Shown one piece after another: positions 10,778-21,578 of a stretch of DNA of 64,000 nucleotides. The notes under the pieces were generated by a model, which saw only the letters and a list, made by a program, of their open reading frames with translations, searched no databases and was not told the DNA's origin. A program made the translations under genes and the position numbers. The stretch is from Ancylobacter sp. IITR112 (GTDB lineage Bacteria; Pseudomonadota; Alphaproteobacteria; Rhizobiales; Xanthobacteraceae): assembly GCF_041415945.1 (NCBI RefSeq), contig NZ_JBGCUS010000001.1, forward strand, positions 2,480,001-2,544,000, read 5' to 3'. Numbering within the stretch: the first letter of the stretch is position 1; each line of letters opens with the position of its first letter.

Positions 10778-11882
10778 GCCCGGCAGAACTGAGGAAATCC
10801 GGGTTGCGGCTGTCCACCGCCACTGATTTCACCATCGCCCACACGTCGAGCCCCGGCCGCAGCGCCAGCCGCGCCACGCTCTCGCGCGTCACCATGGAGG
10901 CGAGCCGCACCTCGCCGACGCGCAGCCCGACATCGGCATAAGGCCCTTCCTGCATCACCACATCCTCCACCACCGCCGGCAGCAGGTTGGAAACCGAAAT
11001 GCCTTCGGGCTTCGCCAGGGCAATGGCGACATCGCGCGCCCGCACCCGCGCCCGCACCTTCTCGCCCACCGCGCGGTCCACCTGCGGCACGCGCAACTCC
11101 CCACCGGCAAAGCCGAGGCTGGACAAAGCGAGATCGCTATCATGCCGGGCAACCACGCATTCCAGCAGCGTGCCGAGGTCGAAGCGCCCGACCACTGGCA
11201 GCATTTCCGGCCGGGAGAGCACCTGCGCCACCGGCCCCGCCGCCACCTGCCGCCCGTCGCGCAGCGCCACCAGCGTGTCGGCGAGGCGCAGCACCTCGTC
11301 GAGCGAGTGGCTGACATAGAGAATGGGCAGGCGCATGGCGTCGCGCAGCCGCTCCAGATAGGGCAGGATTTCCGCCTTGCGTGCCTCGTCCAGCGCCGCC
11401 AGCGGCTCGTCCATCAACAGCAGGCGCGGCTGCGCCAGCAGCGCCCGGCCGATGGCGACGCGCTGGCGCTCGCCGCCCGACAGGGTGTGCGGCCGGCGCG
11501 CCAGCAAAGGACCGATGCCGAGCAATTCCACCACCGCCTCGAAGCGGATCGGGCGTTCCGCCGCCCGGCAGCGGCGCTCGCCATAGCGCAGATTGCCTTC
11601 GACCTTGAGATGCGGGAACAGCCGCGAATCCTGAAACACATAGCCCACACGCCGCGCCTCGATCGGCACGTCGATGCCGCGCGCGGCGTCGAAGAACACC
11701 TCGCCCCCGACCACGATGCGCCCGGCATCGGGCCGCACCACGCCGGCCACCGCCTGGATGATGGTGGTCTTGCCGGCGCCGGAGCGGCCGAACAGCGCGG
11801 TAACGCCCTCCCCTGGCACGGCGAAGCCGCACTCCAGCGCAAATCCGCCCGGGCGGGCGAGACGGAGATCGACCTCGATCAT
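10761..11882 (-). CDS. modC: Molybdate ABC transporter ATP-binding protein
   Basis: 373-residue ATPase of the molybdate importer. The ABC domain has Walker A FGRSGAGKTT near residue 33, signature LSGGERQRVAIGRA, Walker B LLLMDEPLAALD and the H-loop ILYVSHSLDEVLRL. The C-terminal part carries a TOBE/Mop domain (SVSNLLPAVVEDVVMQEG), which distinguishes ModC from CysA. It is the last gene of modA-modB-modC, starting 2 bases after the modB stop. It converges with a small membrane-protein gene at its 3' end. Confidence 0.95.
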   Translation of the reverse strand: MIEVDLRLARPGGFALECGFAVPGEGVTALFGRSGAGKTTIIQAVAGVVRPDAGRIVVGGEVFFDAARGIDVPIEARRVGYVFQDSRLFPHLKVEGNLRYGERRCRAAERPIRFEAVVELLGIGPLLARRPHTLSGGERQRVAIGRALLAQPRLLLMDEPLAALDEARKAEILPYLERLRDAMRLPILYVSHSLDEVLRLADTLVALRDGRQVAAGPVAQVLSRPEMLPVVGRFDLGTLLECVVARHDSDLALSSLGFAGGELRVPQVDRAVGEKVRARVRARDVAIALAKPEGISVSNLLPAVVEDVVMQEGPYADVGLRVGEVRLASMVTRESVARLALRPGLDVWAMVKSVAVDSRNPDFLSSAGLTAPE

Positions 11883-11884
11883 GC

Positions 11885-12580
11885 CTATCCCCGCCCCATC
11901 ATCACGCGGATGCGCCGGTCGACGAGGCTGGCCAGCAGCAGCGCGCCGAGCGCCAGCACGACCGAGACCAGCGTCAGCCGCAGCGCCATGGCGTCGCCAT
12001 CGGGCATATGGGTGGCGCTGTAAATGGCGAGCGGGATGGTGCGGGTCTGGCCCTCGACATTGGAGACGAAGGTGATGGTGGCGCCGAACTCGCCCAGCGC
12101 CGAGGCGATGGCGAGCAGCGCGCCGGAGAGGATGCCCGGCAGCATCAGCGGCAGCGTCACCGAGAAGAACACGTCAATCCGCGAGGCACCGAGCGTGCGC
12201 GCCGCCGTCTCCAGCCCCCGGTCCACCGCCTCCAGCGCCAGGCGTATGGCGTTAACGGTGAGCGGAAAGCTCACCACCGCCGCCGCCACGGTCGCGCCCG
12301 CGGTGGTGAAGATGAGGCGGATGCCGAACCAGGCGTCGAGATACTGGCCGAGAAAGCCGCGCGCGCCGAGGCTGACCAGCAGCAGATAGCCCACCACCAC
12401 CTTGGGCAGCACGAGCGGAAGATAGACCAGCCCGTCCAGCAGGCCCCTGCCGGGGAACCGTGCCCGCGCCAGCACGAAGGCGGTGAGCACCGCCAGCGGC
12501 AGGCTCCAGACGGTCGCCCAGAACGCCACCTTCAGGCTGAGGTAAACCGCCGTCCATTCCTCGGGGGTGAGCATGTCCAT
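11885..12580 (-). CDS. modB: Molybdate ABC transporter permease
   Basis: 231-residue inner-membrane permease with about five to six hydrophobic segments (LKVAFWATVWSLPLAVLTAF, LPLVLPKVVVGYLLLVSLG, and the EAA loop AARTLGASRIDVFFSVTLP). I chose ATG 12580 (MDMLTPEEW). An in-frame ATG at 12610 also exists, but the ten extra residues would be encoded by the end of the palindromic repeat at 12606-12700. It lies between modA and modC; the repeat fills the modA-modB gap. Confidence 0.93.
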   Translation of the reverse strand: MDMLTPEEWTAVYLSLKVAFWATVWSLPLAVLTAFVLARARFPGRGLLDGLVYLPLVLPKVVVGYLLLVSLGARGFLGQYLDAWFGIRLIFTTAGATVAAAVVSFPLTVNAIRLALEAVDRGLETAARTLGASRIDVFFSVTLPLMLPGILSGALLAIASALGEFGATITFVSNVEGQTRTIPLAIYSATHMPDGDAMALRLTLVSVVLALGALLLASLVDRRIRVMMGRG

Positions 12581-12605
12581 CGAAAAGTCGTCGTCCCCTC
12601 TCGCC

Positions 12606-12700
12606 GTCATCCCGGCCGAGCGTAGCGAGAGCCGGGATCGCCCGCTATTTTCATTCTGAAAGCGATCCCGGATACGGCCTGTCGGCCGTTCCGGGATGAC
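12606..12700. repeat. Palindromic GTCATCCCGG repeat, copy A1
   Basis: 95-base element with terminal inverted repeats GTCATCCCGG/CCGGGATGAC and inner arms around GCCGGGATCG and GCGATCCCGG. Related copies are at 38178-38271, 46939-47024, 59843-59939 and 60836-60931. This one lies inside the modABC operon, between modA and modB, so it would be transcribed and could form a long hairpin in the mRNA. Confidence 0.9.
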
Positions 12701-12748
12701 ACGCGGATTTCGCTACGCAGGCGGCCCGCCGCCGGCCAATGACGCGCC

Positions 12749-13534
12749 TCACTTCACCACGAAGCCGTATTTCGCATACACCGCCTTGGCGTCCGGCCCT
12801 ACCAGGAAGTCGAAGAACGCCCGCGTCGCCGGGTTGTCCTGCCCCTTGACGATCTCGAACGGGTATTCCACCGGCGGGTGGCTGCCGGCCGGGAAGGTGG
12901 CGACCACCTTCACATTCTTGGCGATCGCCGCGTCGGTGGAATAGACGATGCCCGCGAGCGCCTCGCCGCGCTCCACCAGCGCCAGCGCCGCGCGCACGCT
13001 CTCGGCGCCGACGACGCGCTCCTTCACCTTGTCCCAGGCGCCGAGAGTGGTCAGCGCGGTCTTGGCATAGATGCCTGCCGGCACGCTGTCGGTGAGGCCG
13101 GTGGCGAGGCGGCCATCGGCGCCGAGGAAGGCCGTCCAGTCGAAGGCGGCGTCGATGGTCACCGGCTTCGCCTTGTCCGCCGGCATGATCAGCACGAGGC
13201 TGTTGCCGATCGGGGTGACGCGGGTGGCCTTCAGCGTCAGGTCCTTGCCTTCGGTATAGTCCATCCACTTATTGTCGGCGGAGGCGAAAATGCCTGCCGG
13301 GGCGCCGGCTTCCAACTGCTTGGCGAGCGCCGAGGAGGCGGCGAAGGAGAAGGCGACCTCTGTGCCGGTCTTCTCCTTGTAGAGCTTGCCGATGTCCTGA
13401 AACGCATTGGTCAGGCTGGCGGCGGCGAAGACGGTGAGCTTCTCCTCGGCATGCGCGGCCGGTGCCAGCAGGCCGAGGATCGCCGCGAAGGCAGCGGCGC
13501 CAAGGCTTCGGAGAACAAGGCGGCGAGACATCAT
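12749..13534 (-). CDS. modA: Molybdate ABC transporter substrate-binding protein
   Basis: 261-residue periplasmic molybdate-binding protein. The start at 13534 (MMSRRLVLRSLG) is chosen because GGAAAGGG lies 6-7 bases upstream and a signal peptide follows; in-frame ATGs to 13585 would place codons over the operator. The signal peptide (SRRLVLRSLGAAAFAAILG, cleavage near AHA-EE) has a twin-arginine-like start. The mature protein has the ModA blocks LTVFAAASLTNAFQDIG, FSFAASSALAKQLEAGAPAG, FASADNKWMD and GNSLVLI. It heads the modABC operon. Confidence 0.95.
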   Translation of the reverse strand: MMSRRLVLRSLGAAAFAAILGLLAPAAHAEEKLTVFAAASLTNAFQDIGKLYKEKTGTEVAFSFAASSALAKQLEAGAPAGIFASADNKWMDYTEGKDLTLKATRVTPIGNSLVLIMPADKAKPVTIDAAFDWTAFLGADGRLATGLTDSVPAGIYAKTALTTLGAWDKVKERVVGAESVRAALALVERGEALAGIVYSTDAAIAKNVKVVATFPAGSHPPVEYPFEIVKGQDNPATRAFFDFLVGPDAKAVYAKYGFVVK

Positions 13535-13564
13535 GGCGGGCCCTTTCCTATATCCCAAGCGATA

Positions 13565-13586
13565 CATGTATCCGTTCATATACATG
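13565..13586 (-). promoter_or_regulatory. Candidate Mo-box (ModE-type operator) before modA
   Basis: An inverted repeat CATGTAT-N8-ATACATG stands 31 bases upstream of the modA start. Its TAT-rich arms and 7-8 base spacer resemble ModE operators of the TATAT-N7-ATATA kind. The first arm sits in a self-complementary ATACATGTAT. A site here would let a ModE-like protein block modABC when molybdate is plentiful. The match is by form and position, not by experiment. Confidence 0.55.
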
Positions 13587-13698
13587 ATTAGCTATGAGAA
13601 GCCAGTACCGGGACACACGAAAGCGCGCGCCCCTGCCAGCAGCGGAGCGGCGCGTCGGCTCGCCAATCAGGACGCTCCGGCTCCCGCCGGCGCCGGCG

Positions 13699-13935
13699 TC
13701 AGTCGATCATGCCGGTATGGCGCGCTGTGGCGGCGGCCACCTGCTCGGCCGCGCTCAGCAGTTCCAGCGCCGGCACATCGCCGTGCCCGCAGGTCACTTG
13801 CGGCCGCGCCCGCATCAGCCGGCGGCCGCTGCCGTCTTCTTCCAACGCGAACTCATAGATGTGGTGGGCAACCCGGTGCATCACCCGGACGGTGGAAGGC
13901 GAGAGCGTCACTACGTCGAACTCGGCGTGCGGCAT
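13699..13935 (-). CDS. Small conserved-looking protein of unknown function
   Basis: 78 residues, starting MPHAEFDVVTLSPSTVRV. ATG 13935 is supported by GGGGAGGAGACCACC directly upstream. The sequence is mixed alpha/beta in character with no signal peptide or membrane segment. It has one Cys in the CGHGD segment and ends in HTGMID. I do not recognise a family. It stands alone between modA and a divergent Pro-rich membrane protein. Confidence 0.6.
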   Translation of the reverse strand: MPHAEFDVVTLSPSTVRVMHRVAHHIYEFALEEDGSGRRLMRARPQVTCGHGDVPALELLSAAEQVAAATARHTGMID

Positions 13936-14234
13936 GGTGGTCTCCTCCCCTGTGGCCCCGCTGCGCGGTGGCCGGCGGCCGCGTGGGCGCGGCTCGGTTT
14001 GTCGGCGTCCGCCCTGCGGCGGAATGGAGCAGGAACTTTCGTCGAATAATGACGTTGCGACAATGGTAAATCCACAGGCCGCGCCGCTTTGTTGCGCCCC
14101 GGGGCCCTGCCCGCCTGTGGATTGTCCTGCAACGGCCCCGCCTGCGGGCATCCCGTGAAGCCATGCCTCGTGGATCGGGCGAGCCTGTCGGAATCTCCGG
14201 CGCGACCGCCGGACCACCAGCCGGAGATGCGTAA
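13936..14234. other. Intergenic region, 299 bases
   Basis: Divergent space between the small 78-residue gene and the Pro-rich membrane protein gene. It must hold both promoters. It is less GC-rich in the middle (around 14038-14070) than its flanks. I could not assign -35/-10 hexamers, an operator or an RNA with confidence. Confidence 0.4.
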
Positions 14235-14540
14235 ATGAGCCGAAACATGATGCTGATCGTGGCCGCGATCGTTCTGGTGATCGCCGCCTATGCCGCCGTC
14301 CAGTATTCCGGGCGGATGACGCCCCAGCCGACGGAAAACCCGACCCCGCCTGCGGCCCAGCCTTCGGTTCCCCCGGCCGCCGATCCCATCACCCCGCCGC
14401 CCCCGGCGCCGGAAGCCACTCTGCCGCCGCCGAACGACCCGGCCGTGCAGCCCTCGACGCCGCCGGCGGAGTCGCCGGAACCCGCTCCCGCCACTCCGGC
14501 CGCGCCGGCTCCGTCTGCCCCGGCGCCCGCGAACCCGTAA
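14235..14540 (+). CDS. Pro/Ala-rich membrane-anchored protein
   Basis: 101 residues: one N-terminal hydrophobic helix (MMLIVAAIVLVIAAYAAV) followed by a tail made almost only of Pro, Ala, Ser, Glu and Thr (for example TPPAAQPSVPPAADPITPPPP). The tail is low-complexity and likely extended in the periplasm, as in linkers of envelope proteins. No catalytic domain is present and no function can be inferred. It converges with the glycogen operon, ending 3 bases before the glgX-malQ stop. Confidence 0.6.
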   Translation: MSRNMMLIVAAIVLVIAAYAAVQYSGRMTPQPTENPTPPAAQPSVPPAADPITPPPPAPEATLPPPNDPAVQPSTPPAESPEPAPATPAAPAPSAPAPANP

Positions 14541-14543
14541 GGC

Positions 14544-17500
14544 TCACGCCTCGCCGCCGCGCTCGCCCGACATGGCGGCGAGCGCGGCCCTGGCGCGCGG
14601 GCTGTCCAGCACCGCATCCACCGGCTGCGACAGCCGGCGCCGCCAGTTCGGCCGCTCGGTGTCGGTCCCCGGCAGGTTCACCGCCACTTTCTCCCCGGCA
14701 AGATCGTCAAGCTGCGCCAGCGCCAGCCCGGCATGGCTGCGCGAGACGAAGGCATGGATCGCCGCCAGCAGCGTATCGTCGAGCGGCGCAGCCTCCGCCG
14801 GCAGGCTGGTAAGCAGCCCTTCGCGCAGCAGCGCGGCGCACAGCCTCTCGCGCTCGCTCGCCCGCTCCACAAGAGCCGCCGCGTAGCCGGCGGCGTCGAT
14901 CAGCCCGAGATCGCGCCGCTCCGCGAGATCGGCGCCCTCCCACCAGCCGGCCAGAGTCGGCAGGTCGTGGGTGGAGACGCAGGCCGCTGCCAGTGCCGGG
15001 TAATCCTGCGGCGGCGTGAACACCCCCGCCTTCTGCTCGAACCACAGCACGCGGTAGGACAGCATGCGCTCGGCGGAAAGCTGGTCGCGCATGCCGAAGG
15101 GCACGGTGCCGAGATCCTCGCCGATGATCAGGCAACGCGCACGCGCGCTTTCCAGCGCCACCTGAGCCGCCAGCGCCTCGAACGGCATGGCGAGATAGGC
15201 GCCTTCCGCCCCGCTGGCGCCTTCGGGAATGAGAAACAGCCGCCGCAGCCCCATCACATGGTCGATACGCAGCGCGCCGGCATGGCGCATATTGGCCCGC
15301 ACCAGCCCGGCATAGCGGGCATAGCCGTCGCGCTGCAGCGCCAGCGGATCGAAGGGCGGCAGGTTCCAGTTCTGCCCCTCCGGCCCCAGCGGATCGGGCG
15401 GCGCGCCGATGGTGACGCCCGGCATCAGCATGTCCGCCTCGGACCACGCCTCGGCGCCGTCCAGCGCCGTGCCCACGGCAAGGTCGCGATAGAGGCCGAG
15501 CGATAGTCCCGCCGCCCGGGCACGCGCCGCCGCCCCGGCGAATTGCCGGTCGGCTACCCATTGCTGCCACAGGGCGAAGCGGACCTCGCCCGCCTGCGCG
15601 CGGCCGAACGCCTCCACCGCCGGGCTCTCGGCCACGGCGAGCCCATCCGGCCAGTCGCGCCAGGCGCGGCCGGGATAGGCGCCGGCAATCGCCTGGAACA
15701 GGGCGAAGCGCCGCAGCGTCTCGCCGCCCTCGGCGACAAAGCGGTCGAAATCCGCCTCCGGCGCGCGCTGGAAGGCGGCGAAGGCCGTCCGCAGCGCCGC
15801 CTGCTTCGCCGCCCACACGCCGGCATAATCGACCGAAGGCGCGCCGGCGAGGGCGGCGAAATCCGCCATGTCCGCACCGAGCGCGGCGACATCAATGTAG
15901 ATCGGGTCGAGAAAGCGCCGGTCCGACGGCGAATAGGGGCTGGCCCGCTCGCGCATGTCGGGGAACAGCGCGTGCAGCGGGTTCAGCCCCAGCGTGCGCG
16001 CGCCCGCCGCAGCGGCGCGTTCGCAAAGCTCCGCCAGCGCGGTGAAATCGCCGATGCCCTGATCCGCCGCGTCGCGCGTCAGCGTGTAGAGATGGGTGCC
16101 GATGCCGAACAGCCGCCGGCCGCCCTGCAGGTCCGGCGGCAGATAGCAGGCGGGCGGGGCAACGGTGAGCCGGCATTCCGCTTCGCCCAGCCGCAGCACA
16201 TGCCGGCCCTGCGGCAGCGCCGGCAGGGCCACCGCGCGCAGCGTCGCCAGCCGGCCATCCGGCCGTTCCACGCTGCGGCTCTCACCCTCCTCCGGGCGGA
16301 TGGGAAAGGCGATCTCCTGCCCGTCTTCCAGCGTGATCGAAAGATCCAGCCGGCGCGGCGCCTGTGCGGCCTCGCCCGCCAGCGTCAGCAGCGGCGCCGT
16401 GCCCTCGCGCAGAATGGCAGCGAAGGGGATGTCGCGGTCGAAATGCTGGGCGGAAAGCCGGGCGAGGCTGTCGCTCACCTCGCCCAGTGTGCCGGCGGGC
16501 AGGTCGAGCGCGGCGAGCAGCGAACGCTTGGTGTCGTCGCTCACCTTCTGCGCCTTGCCGTCGGCGGTGAACCACTGGCCGTCAATGCCGGCGGCGGAGG
16601 CGAGCATGTCGAGCCGTTCCGGCGCCGGGGCGCGGCGCGGCGTGGCGGGCTCCGTCGCCTCGGCGAGGATCAGCACGGAGCGGGGCGCCAGTTCCGCCGC
16701 CTCGCCGCCATCCCTGTCCGGCTGCGCCGTGTCGGCGGCGACGCGCCAGACGAAGCCGTCGCGCGGCTCGGGCAGAACCAGGGGCAGAAGCGCGTCTGAA
16801 GCATTGAGCGCCACCGCCACCCGGTCGGCGCTCTCCTCCGCCGTGGCGGGGGCATAGAACACCGCCACCAGCGCGCGGGTCCCCCCGTCATCCCAGCGCA
16901 CCGTGCCGCCGGAAGGCGAGCGCCATTCCACATCGGCGATGCCGCTGCCATCGGGCGGGCGCCCGGTCAGCGGCGCGTCGCCGCGCAGCGCGCGATGGGC
17001 GAGGCGCAGCTTCACCAGCCGGGCGGTGAAGGCGGCGAGTTCGCCGTCCATCGCCGCCCAGTCGAGCCAGGTCAGTTCATTGTCCTGCGCATAGGCATTG
17101 TTGTTGCCGGCCTGCGAGCGCCCGCATTCGTCGCCCATGGTCAGCATCGGCGTGCCGCGCGCGGCCAGCAGCGTCGCCAGCAGCGCCCGCGCATCGCCGC
17201 GCCGGGCGGCGATGATGGCGGCATCGTCGGTTCGGCCCTCGACGCCGTGGTTCCAGCTCACATTATTGTCGGTGCCGTCGCGGTTATGCTCGCCATTGGC
17301 GTCGTTATGCTTGGCCGAAAACGCGACGAGATCGGCCAGGGTGAAGCCGTCATGGGCGGTGACGAAATTGATGCCGCGCGAGAGCGGGCGGTGGCGCCCG
17401 GCGAAGATGTCGGCGGAGCCGGCGAGCCGCGTCGCCAGTTCGCCCACCACCCCGGCATCGCCGCGCCAGAAATGCCGCGCCGTGTCGCGGAAATGGTCGT

Positions 17501-18692
17501 TCCATTCGCCCCAGAGAGGCGGAAAGCGCCCGACCTGGTAGCCGCCCGGTCCGATGTCCCAGGGTTCGGCGATCAGCGCGAGGTCGCGCAGCACAGGGTC
17601 CTGCTGCATGGCGGCGAGGAACGGCGCCTCCATGTCGAACCCGTCGGGCCGGCGCCCAAGCGTGGCGGCGAGGTCGAAGCGGAAGCCGTCGAGCCCGCAG
17701 GCCGCCCAGCGCCGCAGCGCATCCAAGGCGAGGCGCAGCACCGGCGCCCGCTCCAGCGCCAGCGTGTTGCCCGTGCCGGCATCGTTGATCAGGCGGGAGG
17801 GATCGTCGGCGGCGTGGCGGTAATAGGTGGCGTTGTCGAGCCCGCGCAGGCTCAGCGTCGGACCGAAGGCATCGCTCTCGCCGGAATGGTTCAGCACCAC
17901 GTCGAGCACCACGGCAATGCCGGCCGCGTGCAGGGCGGCGATGGTGCGGGCGATCTCCTCGAAGCCGCCGGGCGCGAGGCGCGGATCGGGTGCGCCGAAC
18001 AGAACGGGGTTGTAGCCCCAGTAATTGCTCAGCCCCAGCGGCGGCAGATGCCGCTCGTCGATCCAGGCCATGGCGGGCATAAGCTCCACCGTGGTGACGC
18101 CGAGCCGCACCAGATGGTCCAGCGCCGCCGGTTCGGCCAGCCCGGCGAAGGTGCCGCGCAGCGCCGGCGGAATCGCCTCCTGCCGCATGGTGAAGCCGCG
18201 CACATGGAGCTCATACAGCACCTGCCGGTCCCAGCGGAACGTGGGACGGACCGCCGCCGCCGTCCCCTCTTCCGCCAGCACGATCGCCTTGGGCAGCGCG
18301 AAGGCGCTGTCGGTCTCGTCGCGCAACGCGCCGCTGGCGCGGTTGTCGAACAAGGCCGCGTCCAACCGGAACGGCCGGTCGAGCCGGCGCGCATAAGGAT
18401 CGACCAGCAGCTTGGCCGGGTTGAAGCGGTGCCCCTGTTTCGGCGCCCACGGCCCCGCCGCCCGCAATCCGTAGCGCGCGCCCGCCGCCACGCCGGCAAT
18501 ATGGCCGTGGAACACGTCGCCGGTGCGCTCCGGCAAAGCGAGGCGGGCGATCTCGGCCTCGCCCGCTTCGTCGAACAGACAGAACTCGATGCGCGTCGCA
18601 TGGGCGGAGAACACCGCCACATTGACGCCGCGCGCGTCGAGGGTGACGCCGAGCGGCTCGGGGCTTCCGGGGGTGAGGGTGAGGTCGCTCAC
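14544..18692 (-). CDS. glgX-malQ: Fused glycogen debranching enzyme GlgX and 4-alpha-glucanotransferase MalQ
   Basis: 1382-residue two-enzyme fusion. Residues 1 to about 690 are GlgX (CBM48-like N-terminus from [16 protein letters not shown], then GH13 isoamylase-type domain): nucleophile in [11 protein letters not shown], acid/base in LIAEPWDIG, third acid in [12 protein letters not shown]. Residues about 695-1382 are MalQ (GH77): nucleophile in [13 protein letters not shown], acid/base in [10 protein letters not shown], third acid in [14 protein letters not shown]. Both halves are close to full length (E. coli 657 and 694). GlgX removes short branches from phosphorylase limit dextrin; MalQ recombines the released maltodextrins. 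The GTG start at 18692 overlaps the glgA stop as GTGA. Confidence 0.93.
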   Translation of the reverse strand: MSDLTLTPGSPEPLGVTLDARGVNVAVFSAHATRIEFCLFDEAGEAEIARLALPERTGDVFHGHIAGVAAGARYGLRAAGPWAPKQGHRFNPAKLLVDPYARRLDRPFRLDAALFDNRASGALRDETDSAFALPKAIVLAEEGTAAAVRPTFRWDRQVLYELHVRGFTMRQEAIPPALRGTFAGLAEPAALDHLVRLGVTTVELMPAMAWIDERHLPPLGLSNYWGYNPVLFGAPDPRLAPGGFEEIARTIAALHAAGIAVVLDVVLNHSGESDAFGPTLSLRGLDNATYYRHAADDPSRLINDAGTGNTLALERAPVLRLALDALRRWAACGLDGFRFDLAATLGRRPDGFDMEAPFLAAMQQDPVLRDLALIAEPWDIGPGGYQVGRFPPLWGEWNDHFRDTARHFWRGDAGVVGELATRLAGSADIFAGRHRPLSRGINFVTAHDGFTLADLVAFSAKHNDANGEHNRDGTDNNVSWNHGVEGRTDDAAIIAARRGDARALLATLLAARGTPMLTMGDECGRSQAGNNNAYAQDNELTWLDWAAMDGELAAFTARLVKLRLAHRALRGDAPLTGRPPDGSGIADVEWRSPSGGTVRWDDGGTRALVAVFYAPATAEESADRVAVALNASDALLPLVLPEPRDGFVWRVAADTAQPDRDGGEAAELAPRSVLILAEATEPATPRRAPAPERLDMLASAAGIDGQWFTADGKAQKVSDDTKRSLLAALDLPAGTLGEVSDSLARLSAQHFDRDIPFAAILREGTAPLLTLAGEAAQAPRRLDLSITLEDGQEIAFPIRPEEGESRSVERPDGRLATLRAVALPALPQGRHVLRLGEAECRLTVAPPACYLPPDLQGGRRLFGIGTHLYTLTRDAADQGIGDFTALAELCERAAAAGARTLGLNPLHALFPDMRERASPYSPSDRRFLDPIYIDVAALGADMADFAALAGAPSVDYAGVWAAKQAALRTAFAAFQRAPEADFDRFVAEGGETLRRFALFQAIAGAYPGRAWRDWPDGLAVAESPAVEAFGRAQAGEVRFALWQQWVADRQFAGAAARARAAGLSLGLYRDLAVGTALDGAEAWSEADMLMPGVTIGAPPDPLGPEGQNWNLPPFDPLALQRDGYARYAGLVRANMRHAGALRIDHVMGLRRLFLIPEGASGAEGAYLAMPFEALAAQVALESARARCLIIGEDLGTVPFGMRDQLSAERMLSYRVLWFEQKAGVFTPPQDYPALAAACVSTHDLPTLAGWWEGADLAERRDLGLIDAAGYAAALVERASERERLCAALLREGLLTSLPAEAAPLDDTLLAAIHAFVSRSHAGLALAQLDDLAGEKVAVNLPGTDTERPNWRRRLSQPVDAVLDSPRARAALAAMSGERGGEA

Positions 18693-20146
18693 CCCGCCCG
18701 CTCCGCCGCCAGCGTGCGGAACAACGTGTTGTATTGGCCGGCCGCCCGCTGCCAGGACACGTCGGTCGTCATGGCGTTGCGCTGCAGCTTCTGCCAGAGC
18801 GCCTTGTCCTGCCACAGACCGGCGACGCGCTTGAGCGCGATCTGCAGCGCCGGGGCGGTGACCGGCGAGAACTGCACGCCGGTGCCGACGCCAGCGGTGC
18901 GTGCCATCTCGTTCACGTCGATCACCGTATCGGCCAGCCCGCCGACGCGCGCCACCAGCGGCAGCGCGCCATAGCGCAGGGCGGAAAGCTGGGTCAGCCC
19001 GCAGGGCTCGAAGCGCGAGGGCACGATCAGCACATCCGCCCCCGCCTGGATGCGGTGCGCCACGCCCTCATCATAGCCGAGCTGCACCCCGACGCGGCCG
19101 GGATGGGCATGGGCGGCGGCGGCGAAGCGGCCGGCGAGGTCGGCATCGCCCGCACCGAGCAGCACCATCTGCGCGCCGAGACCCAGCAGCGTGTCGAGGC
19201 TGTCGGCAAGAAGATCGAGCCCCTTCTGCCAGGACAGGCGGCTGACCACGCCGAACAGCAGCGCCTCCGGGTCGGCCTCCAGCCCGAATGCCTCCTTCAG
19301 CGCCACCTTGTTCGCCACCCGCGCCTTCAGCGTCTTGGCGTCGAAGGGCTTGGCGATCAGCGTGTCGGTGGCGGGGTTCCAGCCGGTATCGTCAAGCCCG
19401 TTGAGAATGCCCGACAATACCGGCGCACGCGCATTCAGCAGCCCGTCGAGCCCCATGCCGGCGTCGGGCAGGAGGATTTCCCCGGCATAGCCCGGCGAAA
19501 CGGTGGTGATGCGGTCCGCCAGTTGCAGCCCGGCCTTGAGGTAGCCGACCATGCCGTAATACTCGACCCCGTGCAGGCCGAAGGCGTGGCCGGGCAGGCC
19601 GAGCATGGGGAAATCATGCGCCGGGAACTGCCCCTGGAAGGCGATGTTGTGAATGGTCATCACCGTGCCCGGCCGCCGCGTGCCGGCATAGTGCAGATAG
19701 GCCGGCGCCAGGCCCGCCTGCCAGTCATGGGCATGGACGATATCGGGCACGAAGCCGGCGATGAGCCCAAGCCCGACGCCGGAGGCGACCGCGCCCAGCG
19801 CCGCGAAGCGCCGCGCATTGTCGCCCCAGTCCGCGCCGTCCGGCCCGGCATAGGGCCCGCCGGGCCGGTCATAGAGATGCGGCGCCTCGATCACGAACAG
19901 ATCGAGCCCGCCCGCCCTGGCGGCGAGCAGCGTCGCCGGCCCGCCGAACAGATCGTCGAAGCGGTGCGCCGGCGCCGCCTCGGTCAGCTTCGCCATCACG
20001 GCGGGATAGCCGGGAATGAGCGTGCGCAACTCGACATCGTGATGCGCCAGCGCCGCCGGCAGTGCGCCGGCGACATCGGCGAGACCGCCGGTCTTGATCA
20101 GCGGGAAGACTTCCGAGACGACGGAAAGAACCTTGAGCGATGACAC
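18689..20146 (-). CDS. glgA: Glycogen synthase
   Basis: About 485-residue GT5 glycogen synthase that transfers glucose from ADP-glucose to the growing alpha-1,4 chain. The N-terminal ADP-glucose motif [13 protein letters not shown] is clear, as are [15 protein letters not shown] and the C-terminal GT-B block [18 protein letters not shown]. Start: I chose GTG 20146 ([16 protein letters not shown]), which matches where the family begins. An in-frame ATG at 20212 would add 22 residues without a visible ribosome site. It is followed by the glgX-malQ gene with a 4-base overlap. Confidence 0.94.
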   Translation of the reverse strand: MSSLKVLSVVSEVFPLIKTGGLADVAGALPAALAHHDVELRTLIPGYPAVMAKLTEAAPAHRFDDLFGGPATLLAARAGGLDLFVIEAPHLYDRPGGPYAGPDGADWGDNARRFAALGAVASGVGLGLIAGFVPDIVHAHDWQAGLAPAYLHYAGTRRPGTVMTIHNIAFQGQFPAHDFPMLGLPGHAFGLHGVEYYGMVGYLKAGLQLADRITTVSPGYAGEILLPDAGMGLDGLLNARAPVLSGILNGLDDTGWNPATDTLIAKPFDAKTLKARVANKVALKEAFGLEADPEALLFGVVSRLSWQKGLDLLADSLDTLLGLGAQMVLLGAGDADLAGRFAAAAHAHPGRVGVQLGYDEGVAHRIQAGADVLIVPSRFEPCGLTQLSALRYGALPLVARVGGLADTVIDVNEMARTAGVGTGVQFSPVTAPALQIALKRVAGLWQDKALWQKLQRNAMTTDVSWQRAAGQYNTLFRTLAAERAG

Positions 20147-20294
20147 GTCCGACCCGCGCCTTGTGCCGTGAACGAAATTGCCGAGGAAGAACCGGGGCTG
20201 CCGCGGCGTCATACGCCGCCGCGGGCCGAGTGTAGAGCAGGTTTTTGTCGATCAGGTTTTAACGGTGACGTTTTCGGCCCGACCGACACGCCCC

Positions 20295-21563
20295 CTAGAG
20301 CGCCAGCTTGTCGATCATCTGCTGGGTGATGAGGCAGATGCCCTTTTCCGTCCGCCGGAAGCGCTTGGCGTCCAGTTCCGGGTCCTCGCCGACCACCAGC
20401 CCTTCGGGAATCCGCACATGCGAATCAATGACGACATTCTTCAGCCGCGCCGACCTGCCGATCTCGACATAGGGCAGGATCACCCCGTTCTCGATCGAGC
20501 CATAGGAGTTGATCCGAACCCCGGTGAACAGCAGCGCCCGGCGCAGCGACGAGCCGGAAATGATGCAGCCGCCCGACACAAGCGAGGAAATCGCCTGCCC
20601 GCGCCGTCCCTCGTCATCATGCACGAATTTGGCGGGCGGCGTGATCTCGGCATAGGTCCAGATCGGCCAGTCGCGATCATAGAGGTCGAGCTCCGGCACC
20701 ACGCCGGTGAGGTCGATATTGGCTTCCCAATAGGCGTCCACCGTGCCGACATCGCGCCAATAGGGCGCCGTCTCCTGGTCGGAGCGCACGCAGGAGCGCG
20801 AGAAATGATGCGCCGAGGCGGTGCCGTTCTTGACGATATAGGGGATGATGTCCTTGCCGAAATCATGCGTCGACAGCGGGTCGGCGGCATCGCGGCGGAG
20901 CTGGTCGATCAGGAACTTGGTCTCGAAGACATAGATGCCCATCGAGGCCAGCGCCTTGTCCGGCCGGCCGGGCATGGCCGGCGGGTCCTTCGGCTTTTCG
21001 AGGAAGGAGATGATGCGGTCCTGCTCGTCGACATGCATGACGCCGAAGGCGCTCGCCTCGTGGCGCGGCACTTCGAGGCAGCCGACGGTCACGTCGGCGC
21101 CCGTGTCGACATGCTGCTGCAGCATGATCTCGTAGTCCTGCTTGTAGACGTGGTCGCCCGCCAGAATGATGATGTGGCGGGTGTCATAGGCCTCGATGAT
21201 GTCGAGGTTCTGGTACACCGCATCCGCCGTCCCCAGATACCACATGGTTTCCGAGACACGCTGGCTGGCCGGCAACACGTCGAAGCTCTCATTGCGCTCA
21301 TGGCGCAGGAAGTTCCAGCCGCGCTGCATGTGCCGGATCAGGCTGTGCGCCTGATACTGGGTGGCGACGCCGATACGGCGGATGCCGGAATTGATGGCAT
21401 TGGACAAGGTGAAGTCGATGATGCGCGACTTGCCGCCGAAATAGACGGCCGGCTTGGCGCGGCGGTCGGTGAGTTCCATCAGGCGGCTGCCGCGGCCGCC
21501 GGCAAGGACATAGGCCATCGCCGAGCGGGCCAGTGGAGCATTCGGTAGCGTCGGCCGTGCCAT
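20295..21563 (-). CDS. glgC: Glucose-1-phosphate adenylyltransferase
   Basis: 422-residue ADP-glucose pyrophosphorylase, the committed and allosterically controlled step of glycogen synthesis. The nucleotide-binding N-terminus [15 protein letters not shown], the [15 protein letters not shown] block, the catalytic segment [10 protein letters not shown] and the sugar-binding [11 protein letters not shown] are all present. The C-terminal left-handed beta-helix follows ([19 protein letters not shown]). It begins 15 bases after the glgB stop. Confidence 0.97.
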   Translation of the reverse strand: MARPTLPNAPLARSAMAYVLAGGRGSRLMELTDRRAKPAVYFGGKSRIIDFTLSNAINSGIRRIGVATQYQAHSLIRHMQRGWNFLRHERNESFDVLPASQRVSETMWYLGTADAVYQNLDIIEAYDTRHIIILAGDHVYKQDYEIMLQQHVDTGADVTVGCLEVPRHEASAFGVMHVDEQDRIISFLEKPKDPPAMPGRPDKALASMGIYVFETKFLIDQLRRDAADPLSTHDFGKDIIPYIVKNGTASAHHFSRSCVRSDQETAPYWRDVGTVDAYWEANIDLTGVVPELDLYDRDWPIWTYAEITPPAKFVHDDEGRRGQAISSLVSGGCIISGSSLRRALLFTGVRINSYGSIENGVILPYVEIGRSARLKNVVIDSHVRIPEGLVVGEDPELDAKRFRRTEKGICLITQQMIDKLAL

Positions 21564-21578
21564 GTCGCGTGGTCTCCC

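Noticed and set aside
13604..13614. Promoter hexamers for modA
   Set aside because: Several AT-rich words are present around 13560-13600, but no convincing -35/-10 pair with proper spacing could be fixed by eye.
16995..18974. Plus-strand open frame of 659 codons
   Set aside because: Antisense to the GlgX part of the fusion; no recognisable domain.
20146..20212. 22-residue N-terminal extension of GlgA
   Set aside because: The upstream ATG has no ribosome site, and the family normally begins at the KVLSVVSE block.
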